Positions 33,837-41,976 of a DNA stretch of 64,000 nt are shown here, piece by piece. Numbering within the stretch: the first letter of the stretch is position 1; each line of letters begins with the position of its first letter. The notes beneath the pieces are model-generated. The model was not told where the DNA came from, made no database searches, and was given only the letters and a program-made list of their open reading frames with translations. The DNA is from Kibdelosporangium sp. MJ126-NF4 (GTDB lineage Bacteria; Actinomycetota; Actinomycetes; Mycobacteriales; Pseudonocardiaceae), in assembly GCF_000826545.1 (NCBI RefSeq), contig NZ_CDME01000011.1, positions 150,001 through 214,000 of the forward strand, read 5' to 3'. Both the position numbers and the translations under genes were made by a program.

Positions 33837-34835
33837 TCACACTCCCGGCCGCACGGCTTGGCGCACCAGCCCACGCTCGGTGAAACTCACCGGCCGGATG
33901 TGCACCGGCACCCCGGTTTGCTGGGCCTCCACGATTTTCCCATCCCCCAGGTACATCGCCACGTGGTGAATGGTCACCGGGTTGCCGGTGTCCCATGCCC
34001 AGAACAGCAGGTCACCGGGCTGTGCCTGCTCTACGGGCAGGTGCGCGCCCGCGCGATATTGGTCCTTGGAAACCCTCGGAAGGATGACTCCGGCCGAGCG
34101 GTACGCCTGGTTCATCAGGCTGGAGCAGTCGTACGCGTCCTGGCGCGTGAGCGCCGCGCCCCACAGGTACGGCTTGCCCTGCTGGGCGAGCGCGAACTCG
34201 ATGGCCTTCGCCGCGCCGCCGGACGCGGCGGGCATCAGGTCGCCGGTGCCCTCGCCACACCCGGTCGGGTCGACCACGTCACCCGCGGCGCCGATCAGGT
34301 GCGAGGCCATCGCCTCCCAGCGGTGGTACCGGTCGGGGAACGCGGAGCGTTCGACGTCCTGCGCGGAGTCGCCCGGCCGCTGCTCCTTCCAGTTCGGGAC
34401 TTTCTCGAGTACGTCGAAGAACTTGTTCACGGCGTACGTGGGGTCCGTGACCTGCGCCGGGGTTCCCCAGCCCATGGACGGGCGCATCTGGAAGATGCCC
34501 AGCGAGTCGCGGTCACCGTAGTTGAGACTGCGCAGCCCGGACTCGGTCATGCCCGCCTGGATGGCGACCTGCCAGGCCAGTGGCGGCAGTTTGCGGTCCT
34601 TGCCGATCGAGATGATCACCGCGACGTTGCCGCGTTGCTCGTCGTTGAGGTTGCTGGCGTCCATCTGGCCACCCGAGCCCGCTGCCGTGATCGGCCCGAT
34701 CGAGGCGTTGCAGCTGGCCAGGCTGACGTTCTGGTTGTTCTGCGACGTCGATACCACGGAGGTGACGGCTGCCAGAGTCATGATTGCCGCGAGCACCAGC
34801 ACCGCGGCGATGCTGAGGAACACCGCCAGCCGCAT
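33837..34835 (-). CDS. Membrane-anchored lytic transglycosylase-like + NlpC/P60 hydrolase (VirB1-like)
   Basis: 332 residues. Residues 1-28 form a membrane anchor (LAVFLSIAAVLVLAAIMTLA). Residues ~75-160 resemble a lysozyme/transglycosylase module with a Glu in AIQAGMTESGLRSL and the tail GDRDSLGIFQMRPSMGWG. Residues ~205-330 are an NlpC/P60 endopeptidase with Cys in RQDAYDCSSLMNQAYRSAG and His in TIHHVAMYLGDG. The usual DCSGL is DCSSL here. Such two-domain wall hydrolases open peptidoglycan for Gram-positive type IV conjugation machines. It starts 2 bp after the VirB8-like gene. Confidence 0.85.
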   Translation of the reverse strand: MRLAVFLSIAAVLVLAAIMTLAAVTSVVSTSQNNQNVSLASCNASIGPITAAGSGGQMDASNLNDEQRGNVAVIISIGKDRKLPPLAWQVAIQAGMTESGLRSLNYGDRDSLGIFQMRPSMGWGTPAQVTDPTYAVNKFFDVLEKVPNWKEQRPGDSAQDVERSAFPDRYHRWEAMASHLIGAAGDVVDPTGCGEGTGDLMPAASGGAAKAIEFALAQQGKPYLWGAALTRQDAYDCSSLMNQAYRSAGVILPRVSKDQYRAGAHLPVEQAQPGDLLFWAWDTGNPVTIHHVAMYLGDGKIVEAQQTGVPVHIRPVSFTERGLVRQAVRPGV

Positions 34836-34837
34836 GG

Positions 34838-35500
34838 CTACTCCACCTCGGTGTGTTCGTTGACACGCCAGCCCTGGTCGGTCTTGACCAGGGTGAGGCG
34901 CAGCTTCTTCACGTCAGTGGGGATGTCGACGGTCACCGAACTGGTGTACGAGTCGGCGGTCGCCGCGGGCCTGCCCTGGATCCTGGTCTGCGCGACCGAC
35001 TTGGGGTCCACTTTGGACAGCGTCGCGCCGAAGTACTCGTCGGTGGTGTACGCCTTCAACTGGTTGAGCCAGTCCTCCGGTTTGACGTTGTCCGGGTGGT
35101 TGGTGAACGCCTCGGCCCACTTCAGCGCGGTGTCGAGCGAGGCAGGGTCCGCCTTGGCCGGGGTCTTGTTCTCCGACACCGGCTGCCGGGTCTCGGTCAA
35201 CGTCTGGGACGGCGGCTGGTTTCCCCCGCCCTGCGCCGACGGCGGGACGACACCCGGGTCGCCCTGACTGGGCGGCGAGGTCTTCGACGTCGCGCCGGGC
35301 CTGGCCGACGTGCTCGTACCGGCGGCGTTCTGCGCGGGCGGCTTCTGCCCGCCGACGATCTTCGGCAGGAGGTAGGCGACGAACAGCACGATCGCGACCA
35401 GGAACAGCCCCGCGATGACGAGGTGTTTGGGAGAGCGCAGCGGCCAGCCCCACAACTTGCGGTAGACCGCGACGCGGCCGCGATTGGTCCGGATGGGCAC
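34838..35500 (-). CDS. VirB8/TcpC-like bitopic membrane protein
   Basis: 220 residues. A basic N-terminus (RTNRGRVAVYRKLWGWPLRS) and one membrane span (LVIAGLFLVAIVLFVAYLLP, ~30-50) are followed by a Pro/Ser/Thr linker (~55-105) and an outside domain (~110-220) ending RLTLVKTDQGWRVNEHTEVE. A single span plus an NTF2-like alpha+beta outside domain is the VirB8/TcpC layout that scaffolds Gram-positive T4SS channels. The call rests on layout and position, since sequence similarity is weak at this level. Confidence 0.6.
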   Translation of the reverse strand: MPIRTNRGRVAVYRKLWGWPLRSPKHLVIAGLFLVAIVLFVAYLLPKIVGGQKPPAQNAAGTSTSARPGATSKTSPPSQGDPGVVPPSAQGGGNQPPSQTLTETRQPVSENKTPAKADPASLDTALKWAEAFTNHPDNVKPEDWLNQLKAYTTDEYFGATLSKVDPKSVAQTRIQGRPAATADSYTSSVTVDIPTDVKKLRLTLVKTDQGWRVNEHTEVE

Positions 35501-35514
35501 TTAGTCGCCTCCTC

Positions 35515-37527
35515 TCACCTGATGTACGCGTCGGTGTCGCGCGGGCCGTCGTTCATGGGCAGTGGCCGTCGAGGCGGTGTGTTGTCACGGACTTCCAGGC
35601 CGCGCGACGGCCGGAAGATCACGTGCACCGGCCTGCCTGCGACCATCTCGGTCTCCGCCGGTCTCGGCATGATGACCGGCGGCGGCTCGTACACCGCGAC
35701 CTCGTCGCGTTGCCGTGGCGCGATGACACGGGACGGCACGACCACCGCGTCTTCGCCGCGGTCCCACCCGCGGTCGGCGACCGGTGCCGTGTCGACGATC
35801 CGGCTCTGTCCCTGCGCGGGCGGCAACGCGCCCGCCGGGCCACGGGACGCGGGCAGTCCTCGGTCGGCGTCACCGGTGCCGATCATGGAGTTCACCGAGT
35901 TGCCGAGCGCGGTCCGGCCGTAGCCGGTCGGAGTGTTGCGGTCCATGCGTTCCGCGCTCGCCGCAACGGGATTCGATGCCTCGGGGCGGGCACGGCGGCC
36001 ATCGCGCCGGACCATCGGCTCGTCCTGCTCGCCGTCGCGGACGTTGTCCCAGAACTCGTCCTGCGGCGTGCGCTGCTCGCCCTTGCGGCGGAACCGGGAG
36101 AACACCCCCGGTCCGGCGGACGGCATGGCTCCGCCGACGGCGCCGACCGACAGCTCGACCATCTGCCACATCCTGCGCACAGGTCTGCCTATCACGAAGA
36201 AGATCACTGTGATCAACGCGGCCAACGCCATCATCGCGATCGTCGGCAGGGCGTCACCCGCGCTGAAGATCGCGTTCAGCAGCAGGACATGCATCCCGGC
36301 GAGCGCGGCGAGCACCAGCACGTTCAGCACGACCGCGGCGGCCGCGCGGGCCACCTTGCGCAGCAGTTCGTGGTACAGGATCGCGATCAGCCCGACCAGC
36401 GGTGTGGCCAGCAGGAAGATCCGCAGCAGCACCTGCGCCAGCAGGATGCCCAGCTTGGCGAACAGTTGGAACAGCGAGTACACGATGCCCTGGAACAGCG
36501 CGAGGAACCCGGAGCCGGTCCGGCTGCCGTCGGTGCCGGCGAAGTTGCCCTTGGTCGGGCCGAGCTTGGTCGCGATCTCCTTGTACTTGGCCTTCTTCGC
36601 GTCCAGCGCGGCCTGGTCGACGGTGTCGGTCGAGTCGGTCTTCTTCCACGCCTGCGCGTCGACCAGGTCCTTGGCGAACTGCTTGGCCTCCGGCGCGTCC
36701 TCGCTGCCGAACGTGCCACGGACCCAGTTGCGGTACACCACGCGGTCGTGCAGGGCCTCGGGCAACATGTGCAGATCGGACTCGGGCGCGTTGTCGGCGA
36801 GGAAGCCCGCCTGGATCTGCGTTGTCTTGGACAGGAAGCGTTCTTCCACTTCCTTGTACAACGGGCCGACGATCACGAACGACGTGGCGACCCACATCGC
36901 GGCCAGCGCCCACATCCCGCGCCGGGACACCGCGGCCAGGTCACCACGCCAGATGTAGCGGAACAGCAGCACGGCGAGGATCACCGCGGCCAGGCCGAAC
37001 CACTTGACGTAGATGTTGTCGTAGAACAGCTTCGTCGCGCCGTCGATGGCCTTGTCGAGCGGTCCCATCAGCTCGTCGTAGGCCAGCGCGTAGTGCACGC
37101 CGTTGGTGGCCGCGACGAAGTTCTTGCCCACGTCGAACAACTGGTTGCCCATCCAGTTGCCGATCGTGGCGTCCGGGTCGGTGATCGCCTTGCCGACGAT
37201 GCCGCAGCTCTCGTCGTAGACATGCCAGACCTGGCCCGCGTAGCCGTACGTGTTGTACGTGGAGCCGGGGGTGCCGTGGGTGGGACGGGGTGCGTCGAGC
37301 GCCGCGACCATGCCCGCGGTGGGGCGTTCGGGATTCGGGGCGTTGTCACAGGTCTGCGCGAAAGCGCTGGGAGCGAAGACAACGAGCTGGAGACCGAGGA
37401 CCGTGGCGACAGTCAGGAAAGCCCTGCGACGATTACCGCGTTGGGGAAACGGCCACGCACGTCTGCGTCGGCGTCGCGCTGCCACCAGCAGCGCGACGCC
37501 GACCACCACCACGACCCATGTCATCAT
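35515..37527 (-). CDS. VirB6/TrbL-like polytopic membrane channel protein
   Basis: 670 residues. After a very hydrophobic start and a basic run, a signal-like helix ends at FAPSAFAQTCDN. At least six further spans follow (for example KWFGLAAVILAVLLFRYIW; MWALAAMWVATSFVIVGPL; VVLNVLVLAALAGMHVLLLN; IAMMALAALITVIFFVIGRP). Between spans lies a ~110-residue outside loop (~225-335). The last ~190 residues are a hydrophilic, Pro/Arg-rich cytoplasmic tail. This matches the VirB6/TrbL role of inner-membrane pore. Its ATG overlaps the end of the VirB4-like gene (ATGA). Confidence 0.7.
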   Translation of the reverse strand: MMTWVVVVVGVALLVAARRRRRRAWPFPQRGNRRRAFLTVATVLGLQLVVFAPSAFAQTCDNAPNPERPTAGMVAALDAPRPTHGTPGSTYNTYGYAGQVWHVYDESCGIVGKAITDPDATIGNWMGNQLFDVGKNFVAATNGVHYALAYDELMGPLDKAIDGATKLFYDNIYVKWFGLAAVILAVLLFRYIWRGDLAAVSRRGMWALAAMWVATSFVIVGPLYKEVEERFLSKTTQIQAGFLADNAPESDLHMLPEALHDRVVYRNWVRGTFGSEDAPEAKQFAKDLVDAQAWKKTDSTDTVDQAALDAKKAKYKEIATKLGPTKGNFAGTDGSRTGSGFLALFQGIVYSLFQLFAKLGILLAQVLLRIFLLATPLVGLIAILYHELLRKVARAAAAVVLNVLVLAALAGMHVLLLNAIFSAGDALPTIAMMALAALITVIFFVIGRPVRRMWQMVELSVGAVGGAMPSAGPGVFSRFRRKGEQRTPQDEFWDNVRDGEQDEPMVRRDGRRARPEASNPVAASAERMDRNTPTGYGRTALGNSVNSMIGTGDADRGLPASRGPAGALPPAQGQSRIVDTAPVADRGWDRGEDAVVVPSRVIAPRQRDEVAVYEPPPVIMPRPAETEMVAGRPVHVIFRPSRGLEVRDNTPPRRPLPMNDGPRDTDAYIR

Positions 37528-40500
37528 GCGGCGTCTTCCTGGCCCGGCTTCTTCGGCGGCCCACCCCCGACCGGTTGCTCCACCGGTTCTTCGGCCAGGC
37601 CGAGCTCGAGGTCCGCTTCCAGTTCGAACTCCTCGTCGCCCGTGTCGGTATAACGCGCGGGCGGCTGCGGAGGTTCAGGTTCCGGCGCGTGCTGCTGCGC
37701 CTGCTCGGCGGCGCGTGCCGAGTCGCGCAGGGCGTCCGGCGTCGTGTCCATCGCCGTGCGGAAGTGCTCCAGGTGCGGACCGGAGAAGTCCGCGCGGATG
37801 CGCTCCACGCCGCCCGTGCCGTCCGCGAAGATGAACTGCCGCGGCGCACGGTCCTTCTCCAGCTGGGTGCGCTGCGCCGGGCGACGGCCGAGGCTGGCCA
37901 CGACCTGTTCGTAGCCCGCTCCGATCGGCACCTTCAGCAACCGCAACGCGTCCGCCTGCGCCGCGTCGTCGTCCAGCCTGCCGACGAACACGGAGTCGAG
38001 CAGCGACACGAAACCCTGGATGCGCAGGAAGTCCGCCGGGATCTGGCTGGACAACAGCACACGCACGTTCCACTTTCGGGAGTCACGCGCGAACCTGTTC
38101 ATCAGCACGCGGCCGGTCGGCACCTCGGACAGGAAGAACGCCTCGTCGATCCAGACGCCTTTGCGCAGGTCCTTGGGGCGCTCGTAGATCGACCGCTGGG
38201 TCAGCCAGGCCGCGAGGTTGAGCATCTCGACACCGAGCGCCTCGGCGTCGGTCCAGTGCTCACGGCCCACACCGTCCTTCGGCAACGTCAGACCGGCCAT
38301 CGTCAGCACGGTCAGCCGGTCGTCACGCGTCTCGTTGTACGGGTCCGCGTCCTCTTCCGGGATGAGCAGCGACATGCGCTCACGCATCTCGTCGAGGAAG
38401 TCCGCGACGACGACGGCGTGCTCGTGGTGCTCGCTCGCGTCTCGCCGCAGCACCTCGAACACCATGCCGGGGTGGGCGTCGAAGCGGCCACCGACCGTCC
38501 GGACCGCGCGCAGCAGCACGATCCTCGTCTGCGGCAACCGCGCCACCTCATACGGCAGCAAGCCGGTGAGCACGTCGAGCACGAGACGCCGACGAGTCGC
38601 CGCGGCGAGGGCTTTCTCCCTGCGCCACGCGCGTTCCGGGTCCTCCTCGTCCATGAAGTGCTCGATCATGGGCTCGGCGACCACGCGGTACGGGTTCAGG
38701 ATCCCCGGTTGCGCGTTGAGCAGGTTGATCGGCCGGGCGTAGGGCCGCAGCTCGGGCAGTTCGCACAGCCTGGCCAGCGGGCCGGACGGGTCCAGCACGG
38801 TCCAGTAGGCACCGGAGCGCAGCGTCTTGTAGACGACACCGGCGCCGAGGAACGACTTTCCGCCACCGAGACCGGCGACCATCGCGGTCAGGCCGGAGGA
38901 GTCACGCAACTCCTGCGCCATCCACGGGTCCCACGCCACCGGGCGGCGGGTGGCCGTGCAGGTCTCGCCGAGCAGGATTCCGCGCCGGTCACCGACTTCC
39001 GCCGTCGCGGTCGGCACGGACGACGCCGCCCACATCACCGATCCGCGCCGCAGGTAGGCCGCGGAGGCCAGCGGCTCGCCCGGGATGAACTCACGGGCCA
39101 TCGCGTACTGGGCCTCGGGGTGCTCGATCGCGATCTTCGGCTTGTACAGGTCGAGCAGCTGCTGCGCCAGGCGCAGCGCGTCCCGCTCGGTCGGGCCGGA
39201 CACCGCGAGCCGCCACCACGACCGCACGCGGGTGCCCAGCGCGGTGAAGCCGGTGGTCATCTCGTCGTCGATCTCGAGCACCCGACCGGCCTGGCGCGCC
39301 AGCGACTGTGGCGGTTCCAGGCCGTGCTCGTCGGTGTAGTGCTTGACCTGCGAGCGGACCTTGTTCATCTGCCTGGCCAGCTCGCCCTGGACCTCCTCGG
39401 GCCGCCGGACGTAGATCCGCGCGGACCACTCCACGTTGGCGGACAGGCGGTCGGCGCGCTGCACCCACGGGTCGTCGCTCTCGGGGATCTGCAGGCCGTG
39501 CATCAGCCCGACGGTCAGCACCGCCACGTGCCGGTTCACCCCGGCGTTGGAGCCGGTCCGGCCGCGGACAGTCACTGTCGGGGCGTACGGGTCCTGGTGG
39601 AAGTCCGCCGCGTCGGTGAAGCTCGCCAGGTCCTCCGGCTCCCACGCGGCACCGGGCACGGCGGGCAGGTTGCGCGGCGCGGGCAGGCCGAGCGAGCAGG
39701 AGCGGTGCATCAGCCACGACATCTCCTCCGCCGTGACCGGGCGGCCTTCCAGACCGGCCGAGCCCATCACCTGGTCGAGGTGCTCGACCTCGCTGTCCAG
39801 CGCGACCAGTTCGGCGTCGACCGCGTCGGGGAAGATCTTGCGCAGCAACGGGGCGGCCCGTTCGACCGCCCTGTCCACCATGTTGCGCGTCTGCACCTGG
39901 ACGCCGAGATAGACCTCTTTCTCCGCCATCGAGCGGCCCATCAGCTGCTGCTGCTCGCCGACGAGGTAGTCGTCGAACGACAGCGCGCCGGGAACATCCG
40001 GCAGGCGGCCGACCGCGTTGTGCACGTGCGCCTCGGCCCACATCCGGATCGGGTACGGCCGCGCGGTCACGCGCAGGTGCATCCACCGGCCGTGCAGCTC
40101 GGCGTACTGGCCCGCGATCGCCGCGATCAGGTCCTGGCGCTGTGAGTCGCTGCGGAACGACCAGCGCTGCGGCGCCAGGCGGTACCAGGCGTACACGTCC
40201 GTGCCCGTGCGCAGCAGGTGGCCGTCGATGCTGCGGGCCGCGATCTCCGGCGTGTAGCTCGGGATCTCCTGCTCGCCGGGCAGCCTGCGGTTGCGCTTGG
40301 CTGCCGCCTTCGCCTGCGCCTTGCGCCCGGCCTTGGTGGCGGGCGGTGGCGGCATGAAGTTGTTGGTGGTGTTCCCGCTGGCCCTGTGCCGGTGGCGCGG
40401 CTGGGGCGCCTCGTAGCCGGGAGCGGGCGGCAACGCCTGACGCTCCTGCCGGGCCGGGGGCTGCGCTTGCTGTTGGCGCGCCGGGGGCTGCGCCTGTTGC

Positions 40501-40631
40501 CGTACCGCTGGTGGCTGTGCCTGCTGGCGATAGGGGTCCTGGTACGGCATTGGTTGGTCGAACGGGTGCGGCTGCCTCGCCTGATCCCGCTCGGCCCGGT
40601 CAGACCCGGGCTTGCGTCGGCGTGCGAACAC
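37524..40631 (-). CDS. VirB4-like secretion ATPase
   Basis: 1035 residues from GTG 40631. Residues ~15-60 are a Gln/Pro/Ala repeat (AQPPAVRQQ, AQPPARQQQ, AQPPARQER). A VirB4/TraC N-domain follows. The RecA-like ATPase domain has Walker A VAGLGGGKSFLG at ~585-596 and Walker B VWIDEAFFLSE at ~825, then a sensor-like VRVLLSSQIPADF. The C-terminal ~60 residues are acidic and Pro/Gln-rich. VirB4 ATPases energise assembly and transport in every T4SS and are the best marker of the module. The VirB3/PrgI-like gene overlaps its start by 32 bp. Confidence 0.88.
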   Translation of the reverse strand: MFARRRKPGSDRAERDQARQPHPFDQPMPYQDPYRQQAQPPAVRQQAQPPARQQQAQPPARQERQALPPAPGYEAPQPRHRHRASGNTTNNFMPPPPATKAGRKAQAKAAAKRNRRLPGEQEIPSYTPEIAARSIDGHLLRTGTDVYAWYRLAPQRWSFRSDSQRQDLIAAIAGQYAELHGRWMHLRVTARPYPIRMWAEAHVHNAVGRLPDVPGALSFDDYLVGEQQQLMGRSMAEKEVYLGVQVQTRNMVDRAVERAAPLLRKIFPDAVDAELVALDSEVEHLDQVMGSAGLEGRPVTAEEMSWLMHRSCSLGLPAPRNLPAVPGAAWEPEDLASFTDAADFHQDPYAPTVTVRGRTGSNAGVNRHVAVLTVGLMHGLQIPESDDPWVQRADRLSANVEWSARIYVRRPEEVQGELARQMNKVRSQVKHYTDEHGLEPPQSLARQAGRVLEIDDEMTTGFTALGTRVRSWWRLAVSGPTERDALRLAQQLLDLYKPKIAIEHPEAQYAMAREFIPGEPLASAAYLRRGSVMWAASSVPTATAEVGDRRGILLGETCTATRRPVAWDPWMAQELRDSSGLTAMVAGLGGGKSFLGAGVVYKTLRSGAYWTVLDPSGPLARLCELPELRPYARPINLLNAQPGILNPYRVVAEPMIEHFMDEEDPERAWRREKALAAATRRRLVLDVLTGLLPYEVARLPQTRIVLLRAVRTVGGRFDAHPGMVFEVLRRDASEHHEHAVVVADFLDEMRERMSLLIPEEDADPYNETRDDRLTVLTMAGLTLPKDGVGREHWTDAEALGVEMLNLAAWLTQRSIYERPKDLRKGVWIDEAFFLSEVPTGRVLMNRFARDSRKWNVRVLLSSQIPADFLRIQGFVSLLDSVFVGRLDDDAAQADALRLLKVPIGAGYEQVVASLGRRPAQRTQLEKDRAPRQFIFADGTGGVERIRADFSGPHLEHFRTAMDTTPDALRDSARAAEQAQQHAPEPEPPQPPARYTDTGDEEFELEADLELGLAEEPVEQPVGGGPPKKPGQEDAA

Positions 40632-41046
40632 CGCTGACCTCCCGCCTGCGTTCTTTCACTCGACCGCGTGCCTTGACCTTCGGCCGCGGCCGGTGAGCGT
40701 TCACCCTTACCCGGGTGGCGCTGACCGCACCACCCTCTCCCGTGCTCGTCTCACGGGGTGCTGTGAGTTCGCGGCTCCACATCGCGATCACGGCTCCGAG
40801 GGGTCGCTCGTGGCTGATCCTGGTACAGATGAAACGGGTCAGCAGTACGGTGGCGACCAGTGCCCACGCCGTGCTGAAGAAGCCGAATCCGATGCCCATC
40901 GCTCGCTCGACAGTCAGTGCCAGCAGGAAGACGGCGACGCCGACACCCCATGCCACATAGCGGGCACGCCAAGGGAATGTGGCCTTCGGCGGCCCGAGCC
41001 ACACCGCGTCGACGCGGTATACCTCGTCGTCTGTCCGAATCCGCAC
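40600..41046 (-). CDS. PrgI/VirB3-like membrane protein
   Basis: 148 residues from GTG 41046. A short N-terminus is followed by two close spans (AWGVGVAVFLLALTVERAMG and FGFFSTAWALVATVLLTRFI, ~32-80), then a cytoplasmic region and a strongly basic tail (VRVNAHRPRPKVKARGRVKE). The size and two-helix hairpin just ahead of the VirB4 gene are the PrgI/VirB3 pattern. The basic tail encoded in the overlap with the VirB4-like gene could contact nucleic acid or acidic lipid. Confidence 0.65.
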   Translation of the reverse strand: MRIRTDDEVYRVDAVWLGPPKATFPWRARYVAWGVGVAVFLLALTVERAMGIGFGFFSTAWALVATVLLTRFICTRISHERPLGAVIAMWSRELTAPRETSTGEGGAVSATRVRVNAHRPRPKVKARGRVKERRREVSGVRTPTQARV

Positions 41047-41050
41047 GCGA

Positions 41051-41323
41051 TCAGGCCTTGAACAGGCTGGCGATCCATGTGCCGATGTCCTGACCGGCTG
41101 TGGTGGACACCGCCAGTCCGATGATCGCGAGTGCGATCACGACACCGCCGAGTCTGCGCATGACTCCGGCGTTGTCGCCCTTGCCACCGCCGAGCCACAG
41201 CAGCAGCAACGCGACCGCGAGCAGCAGCAAAGGCACCAGATTGTTGAGGAGCCATCCGCGGACTCCCTCTGTGCCCAGGCCCTTCTGGTCTTGAGCGAGG
41301 GTGATCAGGGCCGTGGCCATCAT
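41051..41323 (-). CDS. VirB2/pilin-like small membrane protein
   Basis: 90 residues. Two spans (NLVPLLLLAVALLLLWLGG, ~28-46, and RLGGVVIALAIIGLAVSTTA, ~57-76) are separated by a short basic loop (GKGDNAGVMRR). It is first in the operon, followed by the VirB3-like gene after 4 bp. The order small two-span protein, VirB3, VirB4, VirB6 copies the VirB2-VirB6 order of T4SS. No obvious cleavable signal is seen. GGGAG lies 6 nt upstream of the ATG at 41323 (a second ATG is at 41320). Confidence 0.6.
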   Translation of the reverse strand: MMATALITLAQDQKGLGTEGVRGWLLNNLVPLLLLAVALLLLWLGGGKGDNAGVMRRLGGVVIALAIIGLAVSTTAGQDIGTWIASLFKA

Positions 41324-41976
41324 CTCGAACTCCCAAATACGACGAGCGGAGCGGAACCGGGTCCCGCTGTGCCTATCGAGTAGAACATGTCGGCTTCACG
41401 AGGTGTAGTGGGCGGCGAACGCACCGTAGATCCAGTTTCGACCTCCTGCCGGGGTGGCCGGTGGTGTACGTGTGACCACCCCCCATGATGGGGTGGCGGG
41501 AGGCACTCGTATGCAATGACCACCCAATTCGCCCAACATCGTGCGGAGTTCACCCGGCTGACCGACCTTCGTTCACACTTGGTGCGGCAAGTAACGAGCG
41601 CCGCATAGTCTAGCCGACCTGCAATCCCCCGATCGGCCCAGCCAGCGGTCACACACCGGCGCAGGTCATCGGTGTCCAGAGTGGACTGAACAGCTCCTCC
41701 GGACCTCGATCAGGTGAAATTTGACCACTGCCTGAGACCCGTTCGTAATCGTTCACGCATGATCGTCGCCAACTCGAACATGTGTTCGATTATACCGGGT
41801 GTGAATACGTGTTCGCGTCCGGACGAACTTCTCACTTACAGTGATCATTTCGGCCTTCCAGACATGAGTGCGTACCGCACGGATTGCCTCAGGGGTGAAC
41901 GGGATGCCCTCAGTAAACGGGATGTCCGGCGCAAGCGGACAGGTACTGGCCTGAATTCGCCGTAGCGTCACCGGTC
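41324..41976. other. 653-bp intergenic region between secretion-like operon and AlkZ-like gene
   Basis: No convincing gene. It contains a hairpin with CCACCCC/GGGGTGG arms (41476-41482 / 41490-41496), a possible plus-strand promoter TTGACC-17-CGTAAT (41721-41749), the SOS-box palindrome at 41774-41789 followed by TTATAC (41790-41795), and a smaller palindrome CGTCCGGACG (~41816-41825). It is locally AT-richer than its surroundings, as expected of a divergent control region. Confidence 0.6.
41774..41789. promoter_or_regulatory. LexA/SOS box
   Basis: TCGAACATGTGTTCGA is a perfect match to the actinobacterial/Gram-positive LexA consensus TCGAAC-N4-GTTCGA. A -10-like TTATAC follows directly on the plus strand, so LexA bound here would block a promoter pointing to the AlkZ-like gene, whose ATG is 188 bp away. 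The divergent VirB-like operon starts ~450 bp away on the other side. Confidence 0.75.

Noticed and set aside
41714..41971. Short open frames on both strands across the SOS box
   Set aside because: They overlap each other, have no ribosome site or recognisable domain, and codon composition unlike neighbours.
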